This document shows positions 42,195 through 52,231 of a stretch of 64,000 bases of DNA, piece after piece. Source of the DNA: Burkholderia cepacia GG4 (GTDB taxonomy: Bacteria; Pseudomonadota; Gammaproteobacteria; Burkholderiales; Burkholderiaceae); assembly GCF_000292915.1 (NCBI RefSeq), contig NC_018514.1, positions 434,001 to 498,000 on the forward strand, read 5' to 3'. The notes below the pieces were generated by a model. That model had not been told where the DNA came from. It did not search any database and was given only the letters and a program-made list of their open reading frames with translations. Positions within the stretch are counted from its first letter, which is position 1. Each line of letters opens with the position of its first letter. The position numbers were made by a program, and so were the translations under genes.

Positions 42195-44162
42195 ATGTGC
42201 GGAATCGACGGCTTTCTGAATAGCGTCGCCTTCGATGAGGAGACAGCGCGCGGCACGCTCGCGCGAATGACGGCGAGCCTCGCGCATCGCGGGCCGGACG
42301 GGCAGGGCCTCTGGGTCGACCCGGAAGCCGGTATCGCGCTCGGCCACCGGCGGCTGGCGATCGTCGATCTGTCGGTCCATGGCCGGCAGCCGATGGCATC
42401 CGCGTGCGGTCGCTACGTCATGGTCTTCAACGGCGAAATCTACAACCATCGCGAGTTGCGCGCGGAGCTCGAGCGCGCGGGTCGCGCACCGGCGTGGCGC
42501 GGCCACTCCGACAGCGAGGTGCTGATCGCGGCGATCGTCGCGTGGGGCCTCGAGGCGGCCTTGCGGCGCGCGACCGGCATGTTCGCGTTCGCGCTGTGGA
42601 ATCGCGCGTCGCGGGTGCTGACGCTCGCGCGCGACCGGATCGGCGAGAAGCCGCTCTACTACGGGCGGATCGGCGAAGCGCTGGTATTCGCGTCGGAGCT
42701 CAAGGCGCTGCGCGCCTATCCGGGCTTCGATGGCACGATCGATCGCGACGCGCTGTGCCTGTACCTGCGCCAGTCGAGCGTGCCCGCGCCGCATACGATC
42801 TATCGCGGCATCAGCAAGCTGCCGCCGGGCACTTTCATCCAGTTCGAGCATGCGCGCGACATGCCGCGCTTGCGCGCGTACTGGACGCTCGAGCAGGCGA
42901 TCGAAGCGGGCCGCGAGCAGCCGTTCGAGGGCAGCGCCGACGAAGCCGTCGGGCAGCTCGACGCGGTCCTGCGCCAGGCCGTCGCGCGGCAGATGGAAGC
43001 CGACGTGCCGCTCGGCGCGTTCCTGTCGGGCGGCGTCGATTCGTCGGCGATCGTCGCGCTGATGCAGGCTCAGTCGACGAAACCGGTCGACACGTTCACG
43101 ATCGGCTTCCACGAGGCCGGCTATGACGAAGCCGGCTATGCGAAGGCGGTCGCGCGCCATCTCGGCACGCGGCATACCGAACTCTATGTGACGGCCGACC
43201 ACGCGCTGGGCGTCGTGCCGAAGCTGCCGACGATCTATGACGAGCCGTTCGCCGACGCGTCGCAGATTCCGACCTTCCTCGTGTCGGAACTGACGCGCCG
43301 GCACGTGAAGGTGAGCCTGTCCGGCGACGGCGGCGACGAACTGTTCGGCGGCTATACGCGCTACTTCCTGACGCCGCGTCTGTGGCGCAAGCTGCATCGC
43401 GTACCGGCGGCGGTGCGCGCGCGCATCGCCGCCGCGCTGCATGCGCTGCGGCCCGATCATGCGGATCAGCTCGCGGCCGTCGCGCAGGGCGCGTGGAGCG
43501 GTGTGGAAGCGCGCGAATCGGCAACCCGCATCGGCGACCGGCTGCACAAGCTCGGCCACGTGATGACGGCCGAGAGCCGCATCGGGCTGTACCGGCTGCT
43601 GATGTCGTCGGTGCATCATCCGGAGCGCCTCGCGCTCGCCGGACAGGAGCCGCCGACGCCGCTCGATACCGTGTCCGCGTGGCCCGCGCACCTGAGCTTC
43701 GCCGAGCAGGCGATGGCGATCGACACGCTCACCTACCTGCCGACCGACATCCTCGCGAAGGTCGATCGTGCGGCGATGGCCGTCAGCCTCGAGACGCGCA
43801 TGCCGTTCCTCGATCATCACGTCGTCGAATTCGCGTGGCGCGTACCCGCGTCGGTGCGCTTGCCGGAAGGTCAGTCGAAGGCGCTGCTGCGCCGGCTGCT
43901 GGACCGGTACGTGCCGTCGGCGCTGATCGACCGGCCGAAGCAGGGTTTCTGCGCGCCGGTCGATCACTGGCTGCGCGGCGCGTTGCGCGACTGGGCCGAC
44001 GCGCTGTTGCAGCCGTCGCGGCTGCGCGACGAGGGTTTCTTCGACGTGCAGGCGGTCGAGCGTCTGTGGCGGCAGCACCAGTCGGGCCGGATGAACTGGC
44101 AGCACCAGCTATGGACGGTGCTGATGTTCCAGGCTTGGCTGGAGGCACAGCGCGCGGCCTGA
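42195..44162 (+). CDS. asnB: Asparagine synthase (glutamine-hydrolysing) / AsnB-type amidotransferase
   Basis: A 655-residue two-domain enzyme. Residues 2-200 form the class II glutaminase domain with the nucleophile Cys2 after Met removal (MCGIDGF), plus NGEIYNHRELR and the SDSEVL segment. Residues about 240-640 form the synthetase domain with the ATP pyrophosphatase loop LSGGVDSSAIVALM near residue 280 and SGDGGDELFGGY near residue 377. It can make asparagine or, in surface polysaccharide clusters, amidate sugar acids; nothing here decides between these. It sits between two decayed secretion genes. Confidence 0.92.
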   Translation: MCGIDGFLNSVAFDEETARGTLARMTASLAHRGPDGQGLWVDPEAGIALGHRRLAIVDLSVHGRQPMASACGRYVMVFNGEIYNHRELRAELERAGRAPAWRGHSDSEVLIAAIVAWGLEAALRRATGMFAFALWNRASRVLTLARDRIGEKPLYYGRIGEALVFASELKALRAYPGFDGTIDRDALCLYLRQSSVPAPHTIYRGISKLPPGTFIQFEHARDMPRLRAYWTLEQAIEAGREQPFEGSADEAVGQLDAVLRQAVARQMEADVPLGAFLSGGVDSSAIVALMQAQSTKPVDTFTIGFHEAGYDEAGYAKAVARHLGTRHTELYVTADHALGVVPKLPTIYDEPFADASQIPTFLVSELTRRHVKVSLSGDGGDELFGGYTRYFLTPRLWRKLHRVPAAVRARIAAALHALRPDHADQLAAVAQGAWSGVEARESATRIGDRLHKLGHVMTAESRIGLYRLLMSSVHHPERLALAGQEPPTPLDTVSAWPAHLSFAEQAMAIDTLTYLPTDILAKVDRAAMAVSLETRMPFLDHHVVEFAWRVPASVRLPEGQSKALLRRLLDRYVPSALIDRPKQGFCAPVDHWLRGALRDWADALLQPSRLRDEGFFDVQAVERLWRQHQSGRMNWQHQLWTVLMFQAWLEAQRAA

Positions 44163-44219
44163 TGCGGGATGACGCAGCGCGCTGCGGCGCGTCACTTCAT
44201 GCCGGCGTTGCGCCGACGC

Positions 44220-44903
44220 TCACTGATCGAGACAGCGCACGCACAGCCGTTTCGCGTCGCTCGCCGGCAATCCGCGGCACATCATCAACACCGGGCGTGC
44301 ATGGCATGACGGCGCGTCGGCGGATGCGGCGGGCGACGCGAGCCGGCGCGCCCGTTCCGGCGGCGTGGTCGCGGCCGCGTCCATGCACCGGCGGCGCTCG
44401 GGCGGCGGCGTATCGCTGACCACCGGAATCGGTTCGACGCCGCCTTCGCGCGCATTGCGCTGCGCGCTCGCGACGACGTGGCCCACATAGCCGCTCGAGA
44501 AACCCGTCGTGAAGTTGCCGCTGTAGTAGCACGACAGTGCCGCGCGCAACGCGGCCTCCGCGGGACGGCCGGTGGTCGACGAGCGCGCGATGCATTCGGT
44601 CAGGCTTGCGCCGCCCGCCCGCAGGTTGCGGCACGGTTCGAACATCGTCGTGTCGTCGAGGCCGTATTTCACGAAATTGCGCTCGTTCACCTGCGCGAGG
44701 CCGACGCTGTAGCTGAAGCCGCGCGCGGCCAGCTCGCTCGCGGTCGCGCGCGCTTCGTCGAGGGACGCGGGCTGGCGCGTCAGGTGGCCGCCGACCACGC
44801 CGATCGCATACGGATTGAAACCCGATTCGGTGCGCACCAGCGCGGCGAGCGTGTCGGGGGCGACATTCGGCGCGCCGCGCAGCGGCGGCGCGCGGGTGAG
44901 CGG
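44220..44903 (-). pseudogene. VirB1-like lytic transglycosylase, N-terminally truncated
   Basis: The frame matches SLT/VirB1 transglycosylases: LAALVRTESGFNPYAIGVVGG with the catalytic Glu, FSYSVGLAQVNERNF near residue 45 after it, and FEPCRNLRAGGASLTECI. A stop codon (TAG at 44904-44906) cuts the frame just upstream, and no ATG exists; a GTG at 44837 starts only three residues before the catalytic Glu. The signal peptide and first helices are therefore missing. The C-terminal part is intact, with a Cys-rich end. It belongs to a type IV or type III secretion context that is no longer here. Confidence 0.7.
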
Positions 44904-44910
44904 CTACGCG

Positions 44911-45309
44911 TTACGCGTAGTCGGCGGCCAGCGCCGCGTGCGGCGCGGCGCGCAGGATCGGCGCCGCGTCGTGGCGTTCGACGTGCGTCATGGCCGCACC
45001 GAACAGCACCAGCCGGTAACCGACCGCATAGATCGGGATGATCCGCAGGTTCTTGTCGTGATCGAGCTGCAGCTTCGAACGGATACGCGAGATATGGGTG
45101 TCGAGCGTGCGCGACGACACACCGAGTTCGCGGCCCCAGACCGCTTCCTGGATCGCCTGCCGCGGCACGATCTTGTTCATGTTGTCGAGCAGGAATTCGA
45201 CGACGTCGAATTCTCGCGGCGTGACGTCGACGACTTTGTTGTCGATTTCGATCGTGCGGCGCACGAAGTTGATTTTTATATTGTCGATGTACAGGTATTT
45301 GCAATCCAT
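44911..45309 (-). CDS. Stand-alone OmpR-type winged-helix regulator
   Basis: A 132-residue protein with only the DNA-binding half of an OmpR-type regulator: IDNKVVDVTPREFDVVEFLLDN near residue 22 (in parts), RQAIQEAVWGRELGVSSRTLDTHISRIRSKL in the recognition region (in parts), and IIPIYAVGYRLVLFG at the end of the wing. The receiver domain is absent. A ribosome site (GCGAGGG) precedes the ATG, so it may be functional. It ends seven bases before the stop that truncates the transglycosylase remnant and may be a leftover regulator of a lost secretion cluster. Confidence 0.78.
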   Translation of the reverse strand: MDCKYLYIDNIKINFVRRTIEIDNKVVDVTPREFDVVEFLLDNMNKIVPRQAIQEAVWGRELGVSSRTLDTHISRIRSKLQLDHDKNLRIIPIYAVGYRLVLFGAAMTHVERHDAAPILRAAPHAALAADYA

Positions 45310-45734
45310 GTTGGCCCTCGCATGTCCGTAAGGAGTGTTTGCAGGGCATGTACCGCAACTTCCGGGCCAGGGACGGGCTATCAGGCCAAGGGGCGGCGTG
45401 GGCAGCGCGCTAGCCTTGAATCTAAAAGAATATTTAACGCGGGACGCGTGGCGGAGCTTCGGGAGGGTCGGAGCAATATTGAAGGATTGTTACGTAGCAT
45501 CAACCGGGAACGTTACGGGTGTTACGGGCGGCGTAACGTGGGGAAGGAGTCGATGACAGTGCCGACGCCCTTGCCAGGCATGGTGTAAAGCCGAGCAAAA
45601 TAAACCTTCCACGGAACCCTACATCAGACCTGACTGTTGGTTTAATAAAATTCATATAAATCATGAACATAAGCCGCTATAACTGGCGACATCAAACCCT
45701 ACATTCAACCCTGCATCAAACCCGACGGCGAAGC
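45310..45734. repeat. AT-rich control region with CATCAAACCC-like direct repeats
   Basis: A 425-base gap with no supported gene. Four related 10-base elements occur: CATCAGACCT near 45622, CATCAAACCC near 45690, CATTCAACCC near 45702 and CATCAAACCC near 45713, the last three in tight tandem just before the fic fragment. The intervening AT-rich DNA holds an inverted TTCAT / ATGAA pair at about 45650-45666. This looks like a promoter with an array of regulator sites. Confidence 0.5.
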
Positions 45735-46206
45735 ATGACGACCGTTGCTACCTTCGATCCGCTGTTTCCCGAGGACCGTGTTCTCGATCCGCTGCTTGAC
45801 CAGGCCGCACAAGTCGTCGATTCGTCGCAGCGATTGCTCGCCGTGCGGGGTACCCCGTTGGCTCGTGCGCTCGTTCCCCGGTTGCGCGCAATGAGTTCGT
45901 ACTACACGAACAAGATTGAAGGTCAGCATACGACCCCTGCCAAGATCGAGGCCGCGCTTCATCGGGATTACTCGAGCGATATTGTCGAGCGCAAGAAGCA
46001 GCGCTTCGCGGTCGCGCACATCGCAACGGAAGCGGCGCTCGAGGAAGAATGGGCCGCGCTTCCGGTCGCCGCGCTTTTTGAGCCTGCGCGAATCTCGGCC
46101 ATCCACGAGCGGTTCTTTTCCTGTTTGCCTGCGGATGAGCGACTCACCGAGGGCGGAGAGACCATTGTTCCGGGCGAGCTTCGGCGGCCGGTGTTGCGTT
46201 GGCCCG
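45735..46206 (+). pseudogene. Fic/DOC family protein, 5' fragment
   Basis: The first about 155 residues of a Fic protein. The inhibitory helix motif is visible as SSYYTNKIEGQHTT near residue 55 (the S/T-x-x-x-E-G/N form), and AALHRDYSSDIVERKKQRFA follows as in Fic N-terminal domains. The frame then runs into DNA that is antisense to the end of the molybdenum hydroxylase gene, before the HPFxxGNGR catalytic motif would appear. The AMP-transferase core is thus missing. The junction lies near 46180-46206. Confidence 0.8.
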
Positions 46207-48417
46207 TCAAGCCTTCGCCGTATCGCCCGAATCGAACGGCAGCACATAATGCCGCTTGCCGGTCGCCGCGAAGATCGCGTTGGCCACCGCCGGCCCGACC
46301 GGTGCCACACCCGGCTCGCCGACACCGGTCGGCGCTTCCGCCGACGGCACGATGTGCACCTCGACCTTCGGCATTTCCGCCATCCGCAGCACGTGGTAGC
46401 CGTCGAAGTTGCGCTGCTCGACGTGGCCGTCCTTCAGCGTGATCGCGCTGTGCAGCACCGCGCCGAGCCCGAAGCCGATGCCGCCTTCCATCTGCGCGGC
46501 GACGATGTCGGGATTGATCGCGATCCCGCAGTCGACCGCGCACACCACGCGCTCGACCTTCACCTTGCCGTCGGCGTCGACCGATACCTCGGCCACTTGC
46601 GCGACATAGCTCCCGAACGCCTCGGCCACCGCGATGCCGCGCCCGCGGCCCTTCGGCAGCGGCTTCGCCGGATCCCAGCCGGCCTTCTGCGCGGCCAGCT
46701 CCAGCACCGCGCGCATCCGTGGCTCCTTCGCGAGCAGGTCGCGGCGGAACAGGTACGGATCCTTGCCCGCCGAGTGCGCAGCTTCGTCGATGAACGCCTC
46801 GACCGCGTAGGCCGTGTGCGAGCTGCCGACCACGCGCCACCACAGCACGGGCACGCCAACCTTGGTGGTGGTGAGTTCGACCGACACGTTCGGCACCGTG
46901 TACGGCAGGTTCGTCGCGCCCTCGACCGACGTCGCGTCGACCCCGTTCTTGACCATGAACGGCTCGAACGGCGTGCCGGCGAGGATCGACTGGCCGACGA
47001 TCCGGTGGCGCCAGCCGACCAGCCGGCCGTCCGCGGTGAGCCCCGCATCGAGCTTGTGGAAGTACATCGGGCGATAGAAGCCGCCCTGGATGTCGTCCTC
47101 GCGTGTCCACTGCAGCTTGAGCGGCTTGCCGTCCGCGCCCAGCGCCTTCGCGATCGACACGGCCTCGACCACGTAGTCCGACCACGCGTTCGCGCGCCGG
47201 CCGAAGCTGCCGCCCGCGTACAGCGTGTGGATCTGCACCTGCTCGGGCTTCAGGCCCGCGACCTGAGCGGCGTTGCCCTGGTCGACCGTCTGGAACTGGT
47301 CGCCGGCCCAGATCTCGCAGCTGTCGGCCGTCAGCTTGACGACCGCGTCGAGCGGCTCCATCGGCGCGTGCGCGAGATACGGGAATGCGTACGTCGCGCT
47401 GATCTTGCGCGCGGCGCCCGCGATCGCCGCGTCGGCATCGCCGTCCTTGCGCGCCGACACGCCGGGCTTCGTGGCGAGCTCCCGGTATTCGCGCATGAGC
47501 TCGTCCGAGCTGCGCTTTTCGGCGTTCGTTTCGTCCCATTCGACCTTCAGCGCGTCGCGGCCCTGTTTCGCGGCCCAGAAGCCGGTCGCGACGACCGCGA
47601 TGCCGCGCGGCACCTGCACGATCGACACCACGCCCGGCACGGCCTTCGCGGCCGACGCGTCGAACGACTTGACCGTCGCGCCGAAGCGCGGCGGGCGCTG
47701 CAGCAGCGCGACGCGCATCCCGGGGAAGGTCGTGTCGAGCGTGAAATGCGCGGTGCCGTTCGATTTCGCGGCTGCGTCGACGCGCGGAATGCGCTGGCCG
47801 ATCAGCTTGAAGTCGGCCGGCTGCTTCAGCGTGACCTTGTCGGGCACCGGCAGTTTCGACGCATCGGCAATCAGCGTGCCGTAGGCGGCCGTCTTGCCGC
47901 TCTTCGCATGCTTGACGACGCCGTTGGCGGTGGCCAGCTCGCCGGCCGGCACCTTCCAGCGTGCCGCCGCGGCCGACACGAGCATCGCGCGGGCCTTGCC
48001 GCCCGCTTCGCGCAGCTGCTGCCACGAGTTCGACATGGCCGAGCTGCCGCCCGTGGCCTGCATCGTGCCGAACGCGCGGTTCGCATAGCGTTTCGCGTCG
48101 GCCGGCGCGCTTTCGACGCGCACGCTCGACCAGTCGGCGTCGAGTTCCTCGGCGACGATTGTCGCGATGCCCGTGTACGCACCCTGGCCGAGTTCGACGT
48201 GCTTGGCGATCACGGTGACGGCGCCGTCGGGCGTGATGCGCAGGAACGCGTTCGGCGCGAAGTCGGCGGCGGGTGCCGTGGCGGCGAGCGCGCGGCGGCC
48301 GAGGCCGGCCCATTCGAAGCCGATCGTCAGGCTGACGACGGCCGTGGCGCCCGCGGCCTTCAGAAACGTACGACGCGATGGCCGTACCGAACCGGGATGG
48401 TCGAGTTCGATCGTCAT
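46207..48417 (-). CDS. Xanthine dehydrogenase-family molybdopterin-binding subunit (IorB-like)
   Basis: A 736-residue large subunit. Residues 1-47 hold a Tat-type signal ([15 protein letters not shown]), so it is exported folded. The molybdenum cofactor segments include [19 protein letters not shown] near residue 75, [17 protein letters not shown] near residue 370 (in parts), and [19 protein letters not shown] near the end, which carries the catalytic Glu. It belongs to the group of isoquinoline 1-oxidoreductase and periplasmic aldehyde oxidases. The gene starts two bases after the small subunit. Its end is at the fic junction. Confidence 0.9.
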   Translation of the reverse strand: MTIELDHPGSVRPSRRTFLKAAGATAVVSLTIGFEWAGLGRRALAATAPAADFAPNAFLRITPDGAVTVIAKHVELGQGAYTGIATIVAEELDADWSSVRVESAPADAKRYANRAFGTMQATGGSSAMSNSWQQLREAGGKARAMLVSAAAARWKVPAGELATANGVVKHAKSGKTAAYGTLIADASKLPVPDKVTLKQPADFKLIGQRIPRVDAAAKSNGTAHFTLDTTFPGMRVALLQRPPRFGATVKSFDASAAKAVPGVVSIVQVPRGIAVVATGFWAAKQGRDALKVEWDETNAEKRSSDELMREYRELATKPGVSARKDGDADAAIAGAARKISATYAFPYLAHAPMEPLDAVVKLTADSCEIWAGDQFQTVDQGNAAQVAGLKPEQVQIHTLYAGGSFGRRANAWSDYVVEAVSIAKALGADGKPLKLQWTREDDIQGGFYRPMYFHKLDAGLTADGRLVGWRHRIVGQSILAGTPFEPFMVKNGVDATSVEGATNLPYTVPNVSVELTTTKVGVPVLWWRVVGSSHTAYAVEAFIDEAAHSAGKDPYLFRRDLLAKEPRMRAVLELAAQKAGWDPAKPLPKGRGRGIAVAEAFGSYVAQVAEVSVDADGKVKVERVVCAVDCGIAINPDIVAAQMEGGIGFGLGAVLHSAITLKDGHVEQRNFDGYHVLRMAEMPKVEVHIVPSAEAPTGVGEPGVAPVGPAVANAIFAATGKRHYVLPFDSGDTAKA

Positions 48418-48419
48418 GG

Positions 48420-48881
48420 TCAGGCTCCCAGCGTTGCGGCCGCGTCGTGGATCGCGGCCCGGATACGGGCGTAGGTCGCACAGCGGCAGATGTTGCCGTT
48501 CATCGCGGCGTCGATGTCCGCGTCGGTCGGCTTCGGGTTCTGTTCGAGCAGCGCGGTGGCCGACATGATCTGGCCGGACTGGCAATAGCCGCACTGCGGC
48601 ACCTGCAGCTTCACCCAGGCGGCCTGCACGGCCTGCGCGGGCTTGCTCTGCAGGCCTTCGATCGTCGTGATGTGCCTGTCCGCGATGCCCGCGAGCGGCA
48701 GCACGCACGAGCGCACGGCCTGGCCTTCGAGATGGACGGTGCACGCGCCGCACTGCGCCATGCCGCAGCCGAACTTCGTGCCGGTCAGCCCCGCGTGCTC
48801 GCGGATCGCCCAGAGGACGGGCATCGACGGATCGGCGTCGAGCGTGACGCTCTTGCCGTTCAGGACAAACGAGGTGGGCAT
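48420..48881 (-). CDS. (2Fe-2S) subunit of the molybdenum hydroxylase (IorA-like)
   Basis: A 153-residue iron-sulfur protein. The plant-type ferredoxin cluster is in [18 protein letters not shown] near residue 45 with a fourth Cys in VRSCVLPL. The helical second cluster is in [10 protein letters not shown] and [10 protein letters not shown] near residues 100 and 138. It transfers electrons from the molybdenum centre. The ATG at 48881 has GGAGACAAC upstream. The usual third gene of such operons, a cytochrome c, is absent; it may have been lost at the fic junction. Confidence 0.93.
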   Translation of the reverse strand: MPTSFVLNGKSVTLDADPSMPVLWAIREHAGLTGTKFGCGMAQCGACTVHLEGQAVRSCVLPLAGIADRHITTIEGLQSKPAQAVQAAWVKLQVPQCGYCQSGQIMSATALLEQNPKPTDADIDAAMNGNICRCATYARIRAAIHDAAATLGA

Positions 48882-49062
48882 TGTGTTGTCTCCGTGGGGA
48901 AAACCCGGCATGGGCCAGGTCAGCGGGCAGTGTGCGCGACCCGTCGAATTTTGCGTCTACCCAATCCTGCAAATTTATTGAACAATCCTGCAAATCCCCG
49001 GCACGCTGCGGAGCGTTTCGCTATGCTCCCGCGATTCAGGGAATTGAATCGAGGACTCCGTC

Positions 49063-49989
49063 ATGGACATGACCGATATCGCGGAATCGCGCGAATCCGG
49101 GCGGCGCGAACTGGCGACGCTGATCGGCCGTTTCGCGCCGGTGGACGGCTCCCACTCGACCGCCGTGCCGGCATTGATGCTGCACCGGCACACGCATCCG
49201 GTCGATCTCGGTTGTGGCGTGTCGCGGGCCGCGCTCGTGATCGCCGCGCAGGGCGCGAAGCGCGTGATCGTGGCTGGCCAGGCTTACGAATACGACTCGC
49301 AGAACTGCCTGATTACGTCGATCGACTTGCCGATTCTCTCGCGCGTGACGCAGGCTTCGCCGGAGGCACCGTACCTTTGCCTGTCGCTGACGCTCGATCC
49401 GCAGCGCATCGTCGAGTTCGCGGCCGAGATGCGGCTGCCGGAGCCCGATGGGGGCCCCGAAGGCGAGGGCATCGCGCTCGCCGCACTCACGCCGCCGCTG
49501 CTCGATGCCGCGCTGCGGCTGTTGCGGCTGCTCGATATGCCGGCCGACATTCCGGTGATCGCGCCGTTGATCGAAAAGGAAGTGCTGTACCGGCTGATGA
49601 CGAGCGAGCAGGGCACGCGGTTGCGGCAGATGGCCGTCGCCGGCAGCAAGACGCACCGGATCGCGCGCGCGATCGAATGGATCCGCGATCACTACGCGGA
49701 GCCGATGCGCGTCGAGACACTCGCGCAGGCGGTCAACATGAGCGTGTCGTCGCTCCATCATCACTTCAAGCACGTGACCACGCTGAGCCCGCTGCAATAC
49801 CAGAAGCAGCTGCGGCTGCACGAGGCACGGCGGCTGCTGTTGAGGCAGGGCGGCGACGTCGGCTCGGTAGCCGCGACCGTCGGCTACGAAAGCGCGTCGC
49901 AGTTCAGCCGCGAATACAGCCGGCTGTTCGGCGCGCCGCCGATGCGCGACGTCGTGCACTTGCGCAAGAAGGAACTGCTGGGCACGTAG
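49063..49989 (+). CDS. AraC-family regulator
   Basis: A 308-residue regulator. Residues about 20-190 are the AraC_N domain with LGCGVSRAALVIAAQGAKRV and CLITSIDLPILSRV, and residues about 205-300 hold two helix-turn-helix motifs (VETLAQAVNMSVSSLHHHFK and DVGSVAATVGYESASQFSREY). A ribosome site (GAGGA) precedes the ATG. It is divergent from the molybdenum hydroxylase operon across 181 bases and is its likely regulator, probably in response to an aldehyde or heterocyclic substrate. Confidence 0.88.
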   Translation: MDMTDIAESRESGRRELATLIGRFAPVDGSHSTAVPALMLHRHTHPVDLGCGVSRAALVIAAQGAKRVIVAGQAYEYDSQNCLITSIDLPILSRVTQASPEAPYLCLSLTLDPQRIVEFAAEMRLPEPDGGPEGEGIALAALTPPLLDAALRLLRLLDMPADIPVIAPLIEKEVLYRLMTSEQGTRLRQMAVAGSKTHRIARAIEWIRDHYAEPMRVETLAQAVNMSVSSLHHHFKHVTTLSPLQYQKQLRLHEARRLLLRQGGDVGSVAATVGYESASQFSREYSRLFGAPPMRDVVHLRKKELLGT

Positions 49990-50945
49990 CGGCGCCACCG
50001 GCCATGTCGCGATGACGCTGGTTATCAGGAATGACGCGGCGCTTCGCAGCCCGGCACGTCGTTCACCGGCCGCGCACCGGAATCGGATCCCGGGCAAGCA
50101 GCGTGCCAGCGACGCCGAATACATACGCCATCAGGGCATCGGATCGTGCAGCCGCGCGCTGCACGCGCTTCCGTTTCATGCATGCATCCTGCCGACGGAT
50201 GAACGGGTGCGCCATCTGCCGGCCCGGTACGAACCAGCCTCTCGAAATGCGCAAGAAAGTCGCGCTACAGCGGGTTTTCAGCGGTAAATCGAGCGCTGCA
50301 CGAGCAAGTTTCAGCAAAGAGAATTGCGGTCGATGCCGATTCGGAAAATGTTTCTGTCGCGTATCGCGGTCGTCCGATCCGGCGCGAGGCCAGCGTGATC
50401 CGCGCATTGAACGCGATGGCTGTCGGCATTGGATGTCCTCGAGTTGAATGACAAAAGTAAAAGTCGATGAGGCGTGTTGAAGGGTTCGCTCGCGCTGTCG
50501 ATCTACAAGTGATCCCGTCGGTATTTTCACGGATGAATCAATTGCGTTTCGGGTCTGTGCGGTGCGCACACCTGGAGGCGTATCGATGCCCGCCGCGTCG
50601 GCCCCGCGATAACGGCTTCCGCGTGATTCGAAGCGCGATCCGCAAGGTACCGCGGGGCGTCGAACGGGCCTCAGCAGGCGATTTGCGGGCGGCAAAGCGC
50701 ACATCGGCCGGGACGTGCGGCGGGGCAGTTCTCAAGTTTGAAACACGCGTTCACCGCCCCCCTTCACGAGGCCCGGTGCGCCGCACTCGTCCGTCATTTA
50801 CGGCATTGCTTCTCGGCATTCAATGATCGATCCATGTTGCCGACCGTTGTTGCGATACATTCCTGAAACAAAAAGTGCGGTTCCTGGCGATAGGGCTCGG
50901 TATAGCGGTCGGTATACGACGCACAACGGGCGGTGGAATCACGCG
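49990..50945. other. Region without supported genes upstream of the sigma-54 promoter
   Basis: About 950 bases with no ORF that carries a ribosome site and family features. Near the end, two copies of TCGGTATA (50898-50918) stand 28-50 bases before the sigma-54 promoter. They are candidate activator-binding sites, though closer than usual. The rest shows no repeats or RNA structure that I could recognise. Confidence 0.4.
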
Positions 50946-50961
50946 TGGCATGCCGCTTGCA
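50946..50961 (+). promoter_or_regulatory. Sigma-54 (RpoN) promoter
   Basis: TGGCATG-CCGC-TTGCA matches the sigma-54 consensus TGGCACG-N4-TTGCW with a single mismatch. The invariant GG and GC are exactly 10 bases apart. The predicted start is near 50972. It reads toward the secreted-protein cluster, at whose far end a sigma-54 activator gene lies. Confidence 0.75.
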
Positions 50962-50971
50962 ATATTGGACG

Positions 50972-51865
50972 CACCGGCGAGCGGTCGACCAGATGTAACA
51001 AGGATGGGGGGCGGCCAACTCGTCAATAAGCAGTCGGGGAAATGGCGATGAAGACCAATCGCAGTAACTGGATCCGCGCATTCTTCACGCAACGGTGGGG
51101 TGGCCGGACAGTTTGGGGTAAGACTCGCGACGCAGTGCCAGCTTCGCGGGTTCCTCTTCGCCGGATTCACGGCATCCGCACGTTGCGCGCACTGGAGCAT
51201 CTGTCGCTTCGTGCGGCAACCAGCCGACAGCGGTGCTCACCTTTATTCAGTTTCCCCGGATGGAACAGGCTGTTCGTGCCGGACAGCTTGATGCCGATTC
51301 GTCTTCGGCCGTGCAGGGCCGTTTCGATTGCGCCGGGCCAATACCGGCACTGGCTGGACTAGATCGGACGCCCATTGGCCGGATTGCCCGGAAGATATTT
51401 TGACCGGTTGCTCAGGGAGAAACGATGCCGCCTGATTGTGATGCATATCCGTTGGCGTCCGGCTGAGGCTGGCGTTTGCAACGGCGCTGCATTTGCGGCG
51501 GGCAATTATATTCGCGCATTTTTGATTGCTGAGGCGGGTGCCGCATGCCGGCATGTCGCAATGCTGGTATCGAAAAGAAAATGATTCGGAATGGAAATCT
51601 AACGATTCCGGAATCGTGATGAAATTTGCTTTCGATAATTGCATTGACTCATACGCCTTATCGAAAATATATCTAAAAAAGTTCGTAAAAATAAAAGTGC
51701 GAACCTAAACTTCGACTGGCAAAAATCGCGGGATCTCGGATTCGAGATGAGTCGATACTTTGTAATTGGATAGTGATCCTTATTTTTGAGGATTGCTCAT
51801 GGCAGGGAAGTTGAAGGCGTGCAGCTTTCCTTGCTTGTTCCGTCCACGCCGTTATGGAGTCGACC
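50972..51865 (+). other. Long leader between the sigma-54 promoter and the first secreted-protein gene
   Basis: About 890 bases. One ORF starts at 51042 or 51048 (MKTNRSNWIRAFFTQRWGGR, ending at 51362) with a weak GGGGAAAT site, but it has no recognisable features and may be decayed coding DNA. From about 51480 to 51800 the base composition becomes clearly AT-richer than the surroundings. This is either a regulatory leader or the relic of a lost gene. A second promoter near 51780 cannot be excluded. Confidence 0.4.
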
Positions 51866-52189
51866 ATGAAGAAGCTTCTGATTGCAGCAGCAGTTATGGC
51901 GGTTTCGGGTGCAGCGTTCGCAGCGAACGGCACGGTATCGACCAGCGCTTCGTCGAGCGGAGGCCAAACGATGGCCGGGGTTGCCGGATTCGGTCACTTC
52001 ACCGCGACCGATTCGGGCGCTGCACTCGGCGCAGCTGGCGCGACGGCCGGTGGCGGCAGCAGCGGTGCGGTCTCGTTCACGGACCACACCAACACGTCGA
52101 CGGTGGGCGGCTTCGGCTTCGGTGGCGCACAAGCCGGTGGCATGAGCGGCGCGACTGCCGGCTCGAACGGCTGGACGATCCACTACTAA
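51866..52189 (+). CDS. Secreted Gly/Ser/Thr-rich protein 1
   Basis: A 107-residue protein. Residues 1-19 form a signal peptide (MKKLLIAAAVMAVSGAAFA), and the mature part is low-complexity Gly, Ser, Thr and Ala with regularly placed Phe (GFGHF and GGFGFGGAQAGG) and no Cys. It ends in GWTIHY. A GGAG site six bases before the ATG at 51866 supports this start over an ATG four codons earlier. It is the first gene of the secreted-protein cluster. The composition is like that of fibre or amyloid subunits, but no family is recognised. Confidence 0.75.
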   Translation: MKKLLIAAAVMAVSGAAFAANGTVSTSASSSGGQTMAGVAGFGHFTATDSGAALGAAGATAGGGSSGAVSFTDHTNTSTVGGFGFGGAQAGGMSGATAGSNGWTIHY

Positions 52190-52231
52190 GCCGCGGCGCA
52201 TAGCGTTCGTCATTGGCTGGTGGCACGGCTG

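Noticed and set aside
42087..44105. A 672-residue minus-strand ORF over asnB
   Set aside because: It is the antisense shadow of asnB, Arg-rich, with no domain or ribosome site.
45968..48481. An 837-residue minus-strand ORF over the molybdenum hydroxylase
   Set aside because: It is another frame of the same strand as the real large subunit gene, which has all cofactor motifs and a Tat signal.
51042..51362. A gene in the sigma-54 leader
   Set aside because: The ribosome site is weak and the sequence lacks a signal peptide or any feature shared with the cluster. It is kept only as a remark in the leader entry.
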